Source: Lachnospiraceae bacterium (GTDB taxonomy: Bacteria; Bacillota; Clostridia; Oscillospirales; Ruminococcaceae). Taken from it: DNA of 19,035 bases. Where the stretch lies: the NCBI GenBank assembly GCA_023664705.1, contig JAMPFE010000037.1, forward strand, positions 1 through 19,035. Direction: 5' to 3'. Position 1 is the first letter of the stretch. The number at the start of each line of letters is the position of its first letter. Shown here piece by piece: positions 1 through 7,439 of this stretch. The notes under the pieces were generated by a model. That model did not search any database and was not told the origin of the DNA. It worked only from the letters and a program-made list of their open reading frames with translations. A program made the position numbers and the translations under genes.

Positions 1-835
1 TCTCCTGCGCGACAAAGCCGCCCGGGTTCTGGCAGAACGTGCGCACCTTGTTGCGGAACGGCGCGGGGTAGCCGATGAGCTTGCTTTCGTACAGCACCGC
101 GTTGACCTCCTCCATGACCTCGTTTCGCACCTCGACGCGCACGCCGATGTCCACGGTCCCCGAGCGGTGCTCGACGCCGTGAGCGACGCATATTTTTTCA
201 AGCCAGTCCGCGCCCTTTCTGCCCGTCGCGATAACGACGTCGAGCCCGTAAATGACGTTCCCCGAGCAGACGACGCCCGTGCATTGTCCGTTTTCGACAA
301 CGATGTCGTCGCAGGCGGTGCCGAACATTATCTCCACGCCGTTGTCGAGCAGATACTTTTCGATGCGCGCGTAGAGCTGCTGAGCCATTTCCGTGCCGAG
401 GTGACGAATGGGGCAGTCGACGAGCTTCAAATTCGCGTTTATCGCCTTTTTGCGTATCTCGCGAATCTTGTCGGGTTCGGAAACGCCCTCGACGCGCTCG
501 TCCGCGCCGAATTCGAGATAAATCTTGTCTGTGTAGGCGATGAGCTCCCGCGCCTGCTGCTCGCCGATAAGCTCGGGCAGCGTGCCGCCGACCTCGGGCG
601 ACAGCGAGAGCTTGCCGTCCGAGAACGCCCCCGCGCCCGAAAAGCCCGTGGTTATGTGGCAGTCGGGCTTGCAGCTCATGCATTTGCCCGTCTGCGATTT
701 CGGGCAGTGCCGTTTTTCGACGGGCTGTCCCTTTTCGATTATCAGCACCTTTTTTTCCGAGCCCTGCCGCAGCAGCTCTATCGCCGTGAATATTCCCGCG
801 GGTCCCGCGCCAACTATTATAACGTCGTATTTCAT
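1..835 (-). CDS. FAD-dependent oxidoreductase (COG2509-like), partial at window start
   Basis: Minus-strand reading frame from ATG at 835-833 that runs off the window at base 1; 278 codons are visible and the C-terminal part is missing. It begins MKYDVIIVGAGPAGIFTAIE, a Rossmann dinucleotide-binding motif (GxGxxG) for FAD, followed by an acidic end to the second strand (LIIEKG). A cysteine-rich stretch at about residues 44-59 (HCPK..GKCMSCKPDCH) and the following TTGFSGAGAFSDGKLSLS segment are typical of the uncharacterised NAD(P)/FAD-dependent dehydrogenase family COG2509. The start is supported by AAAAAAGGTG just upstream (850-841). The stop of the small gene at 878-1279 is only 42 bp upstream, so the two are probably co-transcribed. 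The family's substrate is unknown; soluble cytoplasmic redox enzyme is the inference. Confidence 0.85.
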   Translation of the reverse strand, partial: MKYDVIIVGAGPAGIFTAIELLRQGSEKKVLIIEKGQPVEKRHCPKSQTGKCMSCKPDCHITTGFSGAGAFSDGKLSLSPEVGGTLPELIGEQQARELIAYTDKIYLEFGADERVEGVSEPDKIREIRKKAINANLKLVDCPIRHLGTEMAQQLYARIEKYLLDNGVEIMFGTACDDIVVENGQCTGVVCSGNVIYGLDVVIATGRKGADWLEKICVAHGVEHRSGTVDIGVRVEVRNEVMEEVNAVLYESKLIGYPAPFRNKVRTFCQNPGGFVAQE

Positions 836-877
836 AATATCACCTTTTTTGTTTATTTTTCCCGTTTTTGCCGAAAA

Positions 878-1279
878 TCACCATATTTCGTCGGGGTGGT
901 GTTTGGCAATAAATTTTTTCGTGATGTCGATTAAATTTTCGGCAATGTATTTTTTAGAATCGTTTTTATAGGAGTCGCCATTATAAAAATTACAAAATTC
1001 CAAGCTCGAGCGAATTTCATGAATTTTCATAATACCTGTTGCAAACCCCATACCCGTTTCAAAGGTCTGCGCATAGAACAGGCAGTCGCTGCAGTCGCAG
1101 GAGTTTCCGTTGTCGTCGTACAGGAGCCAATCCACGCGCACGATGTCGACGATTTTCATTCTTCTTTCGAGCTCAGCCCATATCGCGTCATAGTCCTCGC
1201 AATCCTTGTTTACGCCTATGGAGATGAGGTACATCATCTTCCTGCCGTCCTTTGTCGCCATATTCGTGTCGAATACCAT
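878..1279 (-). CDS. Small cysteine-containing hypothetical protein (133 aa)
   Basis: I do not recognise this family. The frame is open further upstream to 1345, but the start at ATG 1279-1277 is chosen because AGAAAGGAC lies 8 nt before it and because the upstream ATG region overlaps the -35/-10 promoter. The protein (MVFDTNMATKD...) has an early beta-alpha-beta pattern (MMYLISIGV, then DYDAIWAELERRM, then IVRVDWLLYDD), reminiscent of the first half of small ferredoxin-like folds such as Cas2/SinR-like proteins; this is fold-level inference only. A CDCSDC cluster follows (NGNSCDCSDCLF), possibly metal-binding. It has no signal peptide or membrane helix and ends in a lysine-rich helix. It is the first gene of a likely two-gene operon with the FAD oxidoreductase. 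Confidence 0.7.
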   Translation of the reverse strand: MVFDTNMATKDGRKMMYLISIGVNKDCEDYDAIWAELERRMKIVDIVRVDWLLYDDNGNSCDCSDCLFYAQTFETGMGFATGIMKIHEIRSSLEFCNFYNGDSYKNDSKKYIAENLIDITKKFIAKHHPDEIW

Positions 1280-1316
1280 AATATCAAGTCCTTTCTCTGT
1301 TGACGTCCACACTAAT

Positions 1317-1345
1317 AATTTAACATATTTTTCGGATTTTGTCAA
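1317..1345 (-). promoter_or_regulatory. Sigma-A promoter for the 878-1279 gene and FAD oxidoreductase
   Basis: TTGACA at 1345-1340, 17-bp spacer, TAAATT at 1322-1317. Expected transcription start is near 1310, giving a leader of about 30 nt before the ATG at 1279. Confidence 0.75.
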
Positions 1346-1410
1346 TATTTTTGGGACATTTCGCGCGGTTCGCGCTCATATATTTTTTAAAAAGCAAAGG
1401 AGCTGTTCAA

Positions 1411-2112
1411 ATGGAAAATATTGTCAACGCGCCGCACAACAGGGGAGCGCTGCCGAGGGAGAGCACAGAGCCGCGTATAACGGAGAGCATGTCCGAGGAG
1501 CCCGAAAGGGACGAGATAGAAACGCCCGATTTTGCCGAGACATACGAAGAAACGGACAAGCCGAACGAGCCCGAGATCTACACGCACGTCCGCGCGCCCG
1601 AGATACGCCGCGGCGGAACGCGGATACTTATGGGCCTGACGGCTGTGTGCGGAGCGGTCTCGGGGGCGGTCATCGTGTTCACGGGGAAAGCCGACCCCGC
1701 CGCTCTCGAGGCGGTTTCGCGCTCGCTTGAGGGGACCGTCGGGGAGCTTTTTCTGCGCGCGCTGGCGACGGGAGCTGTGTTCCTCGCGGCAGAGCTGATA
1801 CTGGGTTTTTTCGCGCTGGGGGATTGGCTCGTGTGGGCGCTGCCGCTGTGCTATGCCATGGGAACGAGCCTGCGCGTCGCCGCCTCGGGAACTGCCGTGC
1901 TGCTGCCGTCCGCGGCGGCGGGGATATGCGCCGTTTCGCTCGCGGCTGCCGCTTCGGCAAGCTTTTCGCAGACGCTGCTGCGGCTGTCCGAGGGCGGCAG
2001 CCTGTACCGCGAGAGCTCGCCGCTGCGGAGCTACGCGCTGGCGTTTTTCGGCTATGCGCTGATGATCGCGGCGGCGGCGGTGTATGAGGGCATCGCTCTC
2101 AACTGGAAATGA
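1411..2112 (+). CDS. Multi-pass membrane protein, possibly SpoIIM-like (233 aa)
   Basis: This is the only plus-strand gene. The start is ATG 1411, with AAAGGAG ending 8 nt upstream; the longer frame from 1339 has no ribosome site. Residues 1-68 are acidic and Glu/Pro-rich, probably a disordered cytoplasmic tail. Then come about five hydrophobic segments (roughly 73-91, 115-135, 137-155, 160-184 and 208-227), with a Gly/Pro-containing fourth region (VLLPSAAAGICAVS) rich in alanine. The helix layout and the LGFFALGDWLVWALPLCYAM stretch resemble SpoIIM/DUF95-type stage II sporulation membrane proteins, but the match is not strong enough to name it. It converges on the SpoIID-like gene, with a hairpin between them. 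No clear sigma-A promoter is visible in the 131 bp shared with the divergent gene. Confidence 0.8.
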   Translation: MENIVNAPHNRGALPRESTEPRITESMSEEPERDEIETPDFAETYEETDKPNEPEIYTHVRAPEIRRGGTRILMGLTAVCGAVSGAVIVFTGKADPAALEAVSRSLEGTVGELFLRALATGAVFLAAELILGFFALGDWLVWALPLCYAMGTSLRVAASGTAVLLPSAAAGICAVSLAAAASASFSQTLLRLSEGGSLYRESSPLRSYALAFFGYALMIAAAAVYEGIALNWK

Positions 2113-2138
2113 ACGGCAATTCCCGTTTGACAGCACAC

Positions 2139-2166
2139 AACAAAACGCCCCCGAAGGCTCGGGGGC
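2139..2166 (-). terminator. Rho-independent terminator (minus strand; possibly bidirectional)
   Basis: A perfect 8-bp stem (GCCCCCGA/TCGGGGGC, 2147-2154 with 2159-2166) with a 4-nt loop. On the minus strand it is followed by GTTTTGTT, so it ends the SpoIID-like gene at 2187. The plus-strand side lacks an immediate T-run, so termination of the convergent gene is less certain. Confidence 0.8.
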
Positions 2167-2186
2167 AATGCTCATTAAAAATATTT

Positions 2187-3557
2187 TTATCCCGTTCTCT
2201 CCGTCCCGAAGCGGATATAATTGTACTCCTTGGCGAGCGCGTCCCACGTCGGAGAACCGACTATCCCCGACGGTTCGAGCCCGTAAAGCCGCTGAAACGT
2301 CATAACGGCGCGCTCCGTTTCGGGACCGAAATAGCCCGTCGCCTCGATAACGGGGATGCCGCTTATGTTCTGCCCGATAACGCGCAGATACGTCTGAAAT
2401 TCCTTTACATCGTCGTTGCGCATTCCGGGAGTGAGGTTGTAGCCGGGGTACAGCGCCGCCGTCGAGCCCTCGTAGCCCTCGGGAAGATTGTTGAGAATAT
2501 CCGTGTAAATTTGGTTTATCATCTGCCAAGTCCGAAAATCGACAACGCCGTCGGGATTTAAACCGTAGAACCGCTCGAACGCCTTGACCTGTTCGTCCAT
2601 TGCCGCGTTGAAAACGCCGCCCGAGTTTACGGTCGGTATCTCGGGATTGAAATACGCGATTACGTTCAGATAGTACGCCAGCGAGCGCACGCGCTGCCCG
2701 TAGTCGCCCTGCCGAAGATTTTCACCCCAGAGGTTTTCTATCTCCTCCGCCGTAAGCCCCTCGCTCGTGAGCTCCGAGAGGTGCTTTACGGCAGTGAAGA
2801 TGTACTTTATCTTGTACCACGTCGCCTTGTTGATAACGCCCGTAACGGGCAGGTTGAACACGCTCTGGAACGTCCGCACAGCCTCGACCGTGCTCTCGCC
2901 GTAGATGCCGTTGGCGGGGACTATCTTCGGGATAGCGGGGTAGTTCGTGCCTATCCTGTTCAGCTGCACCTGAATGGTGCGCACCTCGTTGCCCGAAGCC
3001 CCGAACCCGAACGGCGTTCCGGGGTAGCTCTGGATATTCGGCGAGACGGGCGCGTTGTACACGATGTCGATGTCGTTCCCGTAGTAGTACTGCAATATCT
3101 GATACGGCGTGTAGCCGCGGTTCGCGAGCGGCACGGTGCCCCACTGCGAAAGCCCCTCGCAGGTGACGGTGGTGCCGTTGCAGAACATCGTGAACAGCGG
3201 CTCGACGCTGCCGCGGCGGACGATGTAGTTATTGAAAACCTCGTCGACGATATTCGCGATGTTCGCGAAAATATCGCGCCCGTAAACATACGCTTGGTCG
3301 TACTGCGTGGAGTTGGTGATGTCGAAATCGTACCCGCGCGAGCGGTACCACTCGGTGTACACGCGGTTGAGCGCGAACGATATCTGCACGTAAATATTCG
3401 CGCGGAGAGCCGCCTCGGGCCACGTCGGGAAGATCTCGCTGGAGGCGACGTTTTTTATGTAGTCTGGGAACGTCACGGAAACGTTAGTCGCGCTCGCGTT
3501 CGGCGTGCCGAGGTGCACGACTATCCTTTCGGGGATATACGGTAAGTTAGCGGGCAT
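2187..3557 (-). CDS. SpoIID-like domain protein with three peptidoglycan-binding repeats (spore-associated)
   Basis: 456 aa. Residues ~8-165 match the SpoIID/LytB-type domain seen in clostridial spore proteins: FPDYIKNVASSEIFPTWPEA, then LRANIYVQISFALNR, the YDFDITNSTQYDQAY segment, and GLSQWGTVPLANRGYTP near residues 135-150. Three PG_binding_1-type repeats follow at about 186-250 (GIYGESTVEAVRTFQ), 283-350 (GVFNAAMDEQVKAFER) and 378-443 (GYFGPETERAVMTFQ). SpoIID is a lytic transglycosylase in engulfment; whether this homologue is catalytic or only binds wall cannot be told. It has no signal peptide, as for mother-cell spore-envelope proteins. The start at 3557 has GGAGGTGG just upstream, and its first 11 bp overlap the end of the preceding gene, implying translational coupling. 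Confidence 0.88.
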   Translation of the reverse strand: MPANLPYIPERIVVHLGTPNASATNVSVTFPDYIKNVASSEIFPTWPEAALRANIYVQISFALNRVYTEWYRSRGYDFDITNSTQYDQAYVYGRDIFANIANIVDEVFNNYIVRRGSVEPLFTMFCNGTTVTCEGLSQWGTVPLANRGYTPYQILQYYYGNDIDIVYNAPVSPNIQSYPGTPFGFGASGNEVRTIQVQLNRIGTNYPAIPKIVPANGIYGESTVEAVRTFQSVFNLPVTGVINKATWYKIKYIFTAVKHLSELTSEGLTAEEIENLWGENLRQGDYGQRVRSLAYYLNVIAYFNPEIPTVNSGGVFNAAMDEQVKAFERFYGLNPDGVVDFRTWQMINQIYTDILNNLPEGYEGSTAALYPGYNLTPGMRNDDVKEFQTYLRVIGQNISGIPVIEATGYFGPETERAVMTFQRLYGLEPSGIVGSPTWDALAKEYNYIRFGTERTG

Positions 3558-4653
3558 TTTCCACCTCCATTATGTTCACGGTATCGGCGCCCGCGGCGCC
3601 GCCCTCGGACGGCACGGGCACCATAGCCACGCGCTGTATCGACTGCACCCCGTCGAACACGGGTATATCGCTCAGCACCACGTCGGCAAAGCCCTCCCTT
3701 GTCACCTCCGCGTCATACAAAGCAAACGGCTGCACAGTGTTCTCAAACGACTGCGAAAGCTCCTTAGACGGCGCCGGGAGCGTTTCGGCGCTCGTCTGAC
3801 CGCTGCCGTCGGTAACGAGCGAACATATCTCGTGCGTTTCGCCGCCGATTTTTTTGGAGATAACGCACCGCGCGTCCGCTATCGGCATCGCCTCGCGCGC
3901 CGTATACACCCGAAACAGCATCGTGCCTCTGCCCGCGTTGCTCTGCTCGAACTCCTCGAAGCTGCCGTAAACGGGCTCGGGATACTTTATCGGCTCCGCG
4001 CCGCTGCCCTGCCGAAGAATGCTGTCGGGTGGGTTTTCGGGATTTTGCGGGTAGCTCTCGTCCTCGAAGCTGCGCCCCGTGAGCTGCTCCCCCTCGGCAG
4101 TGCCGCTTATCGGCTGGTCGGCAAGCGTTTCGGCGCGCTCCGGGGAAACGCTCTGCACGTCCGCGAAATCGGGTCTCGGCGCGGTCGCGGAGTTGTCCGT
4201 CACTCCCGAAACGTCCTCCTCCGGGCGGTTATTCTCGGGAACGCTCTGCTCGGTTATCTCCCCGCGCACCCGCTCCGTCGAGGGTATTTCCGTAAAGCGC
4301 GGCGGCGTGAACAGCACGTCCGAGGTCTCGACAATATCCTCCTCGGGCGCTTCGTCGGGAATTGTTTCCGCGCTCTCTTCGTCATATTCGACGATCTCCT
4401 CGGACTCGGAGCTCTCGTCGCCGTCGACTATCTCCGCGATAAAACGGTCGTACACTGCGGGAAATTCGCCGCTCTCCTCGCTTACGTAGCCGATTATCTT
4501 CGGCTTTCTCTCTTCGGGCGCGGGCTCGGCAGCCGCCCTTTCGGGCTTATCCTCAACGACGGGGACGGGCTCGGCGGCGGGCTTCGCGGAGCGGCGGCTC
4601 AGCTCCATAAGCTCGCGCTTGTATTTCTCTATCAGCTTTTTGGTATCGTCCAT
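3547..4653 (-). CDS. Acidic linker protein with C-terminal transthyretin/carboxypeptidase-regulatory-like domain
   Basis: 368 aa from ATG 4653 behind ACGGAGGTCAT. Residues 1-22 are a basic helix (KKLIEKYKRELMELSRR). Residues 25-240 are low-complexity, very rich in Glu, Pro, Ser and Asp, and probably disordered. Residues ~242-346 form a beta-rich domain (GTMLFRVYTAREAMPIADA ... FALYDAEVTREGFADVV ... IPVFDGVQSIQRVAMVPV). This resembles the carboxypeptidase-regulatory/transthyretin-like modules found next to SpoIID/PG-binding proteins in Clostridia. It has no signal peptide. The 3' end overlaps the SpoIID-like gene by 11 bp, so both products are probably made in equal amounts. A structural or scaffolding role in spore cortex or coat is inference. 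Confidence 0.82.
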   Translation of the reverse strand: MDDTKKLIEKYKRELMELSRRSAKPAAEPVPVVEDKPERAAAEPAPEERKPKIIGYVSEESGEFPAVYDRFIAEIVDGDESSESEEIVEYDEESAETIPDEAPEEDIVETSDVLFTPPRFTEIPSTERVRGEITEQSVPENNRPEEDVSGVTDNSATAPRPDFADVQSVSPERAETLADQPISGTAEGEQLTGRSFEDESYPQNPENPPDSILRQGSGAEPIKYPEPVYGSFEEFEQSNAGRGTMLFRVYTAREAMPIADARCVISKKIGGETHEICSLVTDGSGQTSAETLPAPSKELSQSFENTVQPFALYDAEVTREGFADVVLSDIPVFDGVQSIQRVAMVPVPSEGGAAGADTVNIMEVENAR

Positions 4654-4683
4654 AGTATGACCTCCGTAAAAATATTCTTATAG

Positions 4684-4712
4684 AATATATGCGGAGATCG
4701 GCTCAATTATTT
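4684..4712 (-). promoter_or_regulatory. Candidate sigma-E-type (mother cell) promoter
   Basis: In the 61-bp gap before the 3547-4653 gene the minus strand carries AAATAAT (4712-4706), a 14-bp spacer, then CATATATT (4691-4684). This fits the Bacillus sigma-E layout (KMATATT-N14-CATACAHT) with a few mismatches. No convincing sigma-A promoter is present. The call rests on a weak consensus plus the sporulation-like gene content. Confidence 0.3.
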
Positions 4713-4714
4713 CT

Positions 4715-5410
4715 TTATTTTGACAAGGCAAGCTCCCGGACGACCTCTCCCGCGAGTATAAGCCCCGCGACGGACGGCACGAACGCGCAGGACGCGGGCA
4801 CGACGCGCTCTCCCTCGCGCGTGGGAGCGGCGGGCGTTTCCGTCGACCACACGACCTTCAGTCGCTCTATGCCGCGCTTTCGCAGCTCGTGCCGCATAAC
4901 TCTCGCAAGCGGACAGACCGACGTTTCGTAAACGTCCGACACGCGCAGCTTCGTCGGGTCGAGCTTGTTGCCCGTGCCCATGGAGCTTATCAGCGGCGTT
5001 CCGCTCTCGGCGCATTTCACCGCGAGCAGCACCTTTGCGCGAACGTCGTCTATCGCGTCGACAACATAGTCGTATTCCGCGAAATCGAACCGTCCGACGG
5101 TCTCTTCGGACAAGCGGAATTGATGCTTTGTCAGCCGCAGGCTCGGATTTATGTCGAGAAAGCGCTTTTCGGCAGCATCCGTTTTCGGCAGCCCGACCGT
5201 GCTGTGCAGCGCGATTATCTGGCGGTTGATATTCGACGCCGCCACCTCGTCCCCGTCGACGATATCCAGCGCCCCTATGCCGCTTCGCACGAGCGCCTCG
5301 GCGGCGTGACCCCCCACCCCGCCTATGCCGAAAACCGCCGCGCGGCATTCCGCGAGGCGGCTCATAGCGCCCTCTCCGAGCAGGCGCTCCGTTCTTGCAA
5401 ATTCCTCCAT
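4715..5410 (-). CDS. tcdA: tRNA threonylcarbamoyladenosine dehydratase (TcdA/CsdL, ThiF/E1 family)
   Basis: 231 aa, close to the shorter Gram-positive members of the family. It catalyses ATP-dependent cyclisation of N6-threonylcarbamoyladenosine at position 37 of ANN-decoding tRNAs to the cyclic form ct6A. Motifs seen: the ATP-binding FGIGGVGGHAAEALVRSGIG near residues 27-46, the acidic DGDEVAASNINRQ segment with the conserved Asn-Arg, GLPKTD, the DAIDDV loop, and SSMGTGNKLDPTKLRVSDV. The start is at 5410 with AGGAGG upstream. The ATG shares one base with the stop of the preceding gene (TAATG), so translation is coupled. The 61 bp after it separate it from the sporulation pair. Confidence 0.93.
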   Translation of the reverse strand: MEEFARTERLLGEGAMSRLAECRAAVFGIGGVGGHAAEALVRSGIGALDIVDGDEVAASNINRQIIALHSTVGLPKTDAAEKRFLDINPSLRLTKHQFRLSEETVGRFDFAEYDYVVDAIDDVRAKVLLAVKCAESGTPLISSMGTGNKLDPTKLRVSDVYETSVCPLARVMRHELRKRGIERLKVVWSTETPAAPTREGERVVPASCAFVPSVAGLILAGEVVRELALSK

Positions 5411-5901
5411 TATTGCCCTCCTATATTTTCGACCTCAAGCCGCAGCCTGTAAAACGCCCTCGCCCATTCGGGAAAAGCGCCCTCGTCAAGATTTTGCAGC
5501 GTCCGCCTGCCGACGCGCCCGTCCATTACGGCGAGGACTCTGATGACGCTGTTTTCGCTTTTCAGCGCCTCCGCTATCGGCATATTGATAAAATCAAGCG
5601 CTGCCGACAAAAAGTCCGTTTCGGAATACGTGCAGTCGTTGTCCCATTTTTCCTTGAAGCAGCTCTCGTCGTATTCGCCCGTCCGCGTGTAAAGCCTCGA
5701 CAGGTCGATTTCCTGCCGATACATCTCCGTCCACGAAAATCGGACAAGCTCGCGCCCGTCGAGCAGCACAGCCGCCCGCCCGTAAGCGTTATGCACCCTG
5801 TGATAGCGCGTGAGAAAATAAGTCACGCGCCCCCTCAGCCCCTCGCAGAGCAGCCCCTCGAGCCGCTTTTTCAGCGACTTCCACGATTTGTATTTTTTCA
5901 T
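5410..5901 (-). CDS. SF0329-like family protein (163 aa), function unknown
   Basis: The pattern W..LKKRLE.LLC..LRGRVTYFLTRYH..H..YGRAAVLLDG near the N-terminus, and the basic GRVGRRTL...PEWARAFYRLRLEVE near the C-terminus, look like the uncharacterised SF0329 family. This is recollection of the family pattern, not a search result. It is soluble, basic at the N-terminus, with no signal peptide. The start at 5901 has GTGAGG 4 nt upstream. The predicted transcript from the promoter at 5919-5947 begins only about 10 nt before the ATG. The stop overlaps the tcdA start by one base, so the two genes are an operon; the link to tRNA modification is only by position. Confidence 0.75.
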   Translation of the reverse strand: MKKYKSWKSLKKRLEGLLCEGLRGRVTYFLTRYHRVHNAYGRAAVLLDGRELVRFSWTEMYRQEIDLSRLYTRTGEYDESCFKEKWDNDCTYSETDFLSAALDFINMPIAEALKSENSVIRVLAVMDGRVGRRTLQNLDEGAFPEWARAFYRLRLEVENIGGQ

Positions 5902-5908
5902 GACCTCA

Positions 5909-5938
5909 CCCGAATAATATTATACTATATTATTCGGG
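5909..5938. promoter_or_regulatory. Perfect 30-bp palindrome over the -10 box (likely operator)
   Basis: CCCGAATAATAT at 5909-5920 is exactly repeated in inverted form at 5927-5938 around a 6-nt centre. It covers the -10 box and start site of the operon promoter. There is no T-run after it, so it is a poor terminator, and position favours a repressor operator. Which regulator binds is unknown; none is encoded beside it. Confidence 0.65.
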
Positions 5939-5947
5939 CAAAGTCAA
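5919..5947 (-). promoter_or_regulatory. Strong sigma-A promoter for the SF0329-like/tcdA operon
   Basis: TTGACT at 5947-5942, 17-bp spacer, consensus TATAAT at 5924-5919. The -35 overlaps the last bases of the terminase gene (stop at 5950-5948). Predicted start near 5911, giving a leader of about 10 nt that is mostly ribosome site. Confidence 0.82.
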
Positions 5948-7171
5948 TCATCGGAAGAGCAGATCCTCAAAACGCTCTATCGCGTATTCCATAGCGTCCA
6001 GACTGTCGACGTTCGTCGTGCCGTTGTCAAGCCTCACGTCCTTATTCGGCGAGCGCTCGTCCCAAACGGCGCTTTGTACCGCCTCGATAACGCGCGGACA
6101 TTCCCCGGACACGAAAAACCGCCCCGAGGAAATCAGCCTGTTCAGCATATTTATGCGCGTGTTTATCGGCTTTTTCTTGGCGTTGTGGACCTCCGTGCGC
6201 ACCGCGGCGCGAAAGCTCTTCACGAGCAGCTGCTCCGCGCTGTCGCAGTACACCGCGGAAAGCGTCGGGAAGCGCTCGCTCTCGCGCCCGACATATTCCT
6301 TAAAGCTGTTTATAAGGCACTCCGCGGAGCGGTTGCGCTTGTCGTAAAACTCCGACAGCACGTATACGTTTCGGAAGCCCTCGTCGAAGCCGACGTGCAC
6401 GAACGCCGAGGCGCTGCCGCTGCCGCCGTAGTCCACCCCGATAACCGAGCGCACGAGCGGCTTTTCCGACAGCCTGCCTTTAAGCGCGCCGTCCGCGAGA
6501 ACGCACGCGGGGGAAAAATCGCCGTATATCCTGCCCTCCGCCGCGACCCAATCCCCGAGGATATAGCGGTCGTAAAACACGCCGCTGAACTCCTTTTTCA
6601 GCTCGGCAACGTACTTTTCGGGCAGGAAAATATTGTCTTCAAGCCCGAATTTCATCGACAGCAGGTCAAGGCTCCCGTTGTCGAGATAATCCCGCTTTAC
6701 CCAATGCGACGGGCAGTCGGGATTTGTGGTCGCGAAAAGCTTCGCGCCGTCCTCCGACAGCCTTGACAGCAGCATGGCGAAAAACTCCTCGTCGAAAAGC
6801 GTAAGCTCGTCGCAGTACGCCCCCATAAGCGTCATGCCGCGTATCTTGTTCTCGGAGAGCGCGTTTGCCGCGCCCTCCAGATAAACGCGCCTGCCGAAAA
6901 GCCGCCCCTCCTTTTTGGCGGCGCTGTATGTAAAGCCGTCGCCGAGAATTTCCGAAAGCGGCTCGAGGACGTTCCTTTTCAGCGTCGAGAGCGTTTTCGC
7001 CGCCATAAGATACGACCTGTCCCTCGGCGACCCCGCGACCCAGAACGCCCACAATATCATGGAAACATGGGTCTTGCCGCTGCGGACGCTGCCCTCGAAA
7101 ATATTTATGCGCCGCAGTCTGCCGTTTTTCAGCAGCCGCAGCGCCTCCTCCTGCTTCGGTGAAAATCTCAT
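5948..7171 (-). CDS. Phage terminase large subunit, PBSX-type (407 aa)
   Basis: This is the DNA-packaging motor of tailed phages: an N-terminal ATPase that translocates DNA and a C-terminal RNase H-like nuclease. All key parts are visible: Walker A GSVRSGKT (27-34), Walker B MGAYCDE (D121, E122), coupling motif ATTNP (147-151), the ILGDW linker (205-208), and nuclease acids at GVDYG (D247), YCDSA (D310) and VDSLDAMEY (D389/D392). The frame is open to 7321, but ATG 7171 is chosen: AGAGGAG precedes it, the stop of the small upstream gene is 4 bp away, and family members start near MRFSPKQ. No portal, head, tail, integrase or lysis gene is present within the window, so it is isolated among chromosomal genes. 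Confidence 0.92.
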   Translation of the reverse strand: MRFSPKQEEALRLLKNGRLRRINIFEGSVRSGKTHVSMILWAFWVAGSPRDRSYLMAAKTLSTLKRNVLEPLSEILGDGFTYSAAKKEGRLFGRRVYLEGAANALSENKIRGMTLMGAYCDELTLFDEEFFAMLLSRLSEDGAKLFATTNPDCPSHWVKRDYLDNGSLDLLSMKFGLEDNIFLPEKYVAELKKEFSGVFYDRYILGDWVAAEGRIYGDFSPACVLADGALKGRLSEKPLVRSVIGVDYGGSGSASAFVHVGFDEGFRNVYVLSEFYDKRNRSAECLINSFKEYVGRESERFPTLSAVYCDSAEQLLVKSFRAAVRTEVHNAKKKPINTRINMLNRLISSGRFFVSGECPRVIEAVQSAVWDERSPNKDVRLDNGTTNVDSLDAMEYAIERFEDLLFR

Positions 7172-7175
7172 CTTA

Positions 7176-7439
7176 TCACTCCTCTCCGCCGCTTTCAATG
7201 TCCTTGTATTCGCCGATAAGCTCCGCGAGCCGTCCGAGCGCGTCCTCGCGGGTGTGCTCCTCAAACATCTCGATAACCAGCTTCCATACCTTCGCCAGCT
7301 TTTCGAGATCCCTTTCGGCATACATGGTTATCAGCTCCTCGTCGCCGAGCAGACACAGAAAGCGCTCGCAGAATTTCATTATCCGCGGGTTGTTTTCGGT
7401 AAAATATTCCTTTACGGTAAGCTTTTTCTTCGATGCCAC
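7176..7439 (-). CDS. Small helical protein upstream of terminase (87 aa, GTG start)
   Basis: I do not recognise this as a known terminase small subunit, although it occupies that position. The start codon is GTG (7439-7437), with GGGAGGTGAT ending a few bases upstream. It begins MASKKKLTVKEYFTENN and is predominantly helical and acidic (CERFLCLLGDEELI, AERDLEKLAKVWKLVIEMF, ALGRLAELIGEY). No clear helix-turn-helix is visible, and it is shorter than usual small subunits. Its TGA is 4 bp before the terminase ATG, so the two are surely co-translated. Its ribosome site is partly enclosed in an 8-bp inverted repeat (7440-7466). It could be a divergent small subunit or a repurposed adaptor. Confidence 0.75.
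   Translation of the reverse strand: MASKKKLTVKEYFTENNPRIMKFCERFLCLLGDEELITMYAERDLEKLAKVWKLVIEMFEEHTREDALGRLAELIGEYKDIESGGEE

Noticed and set aside
1341..1410. Sigma-A promoter for the plus-strand membrane protein
   Set aside because: TATATT is present near 1379-1384 but no -35 at acceptable spacing could be found.
7172..7321. 50-residue N-terminal extension of the terminase
   Set aside because: It overlaps the 87-aa gene in another frame and is Arg/Ser-rich; ATG 7171 has a good ribosome site.
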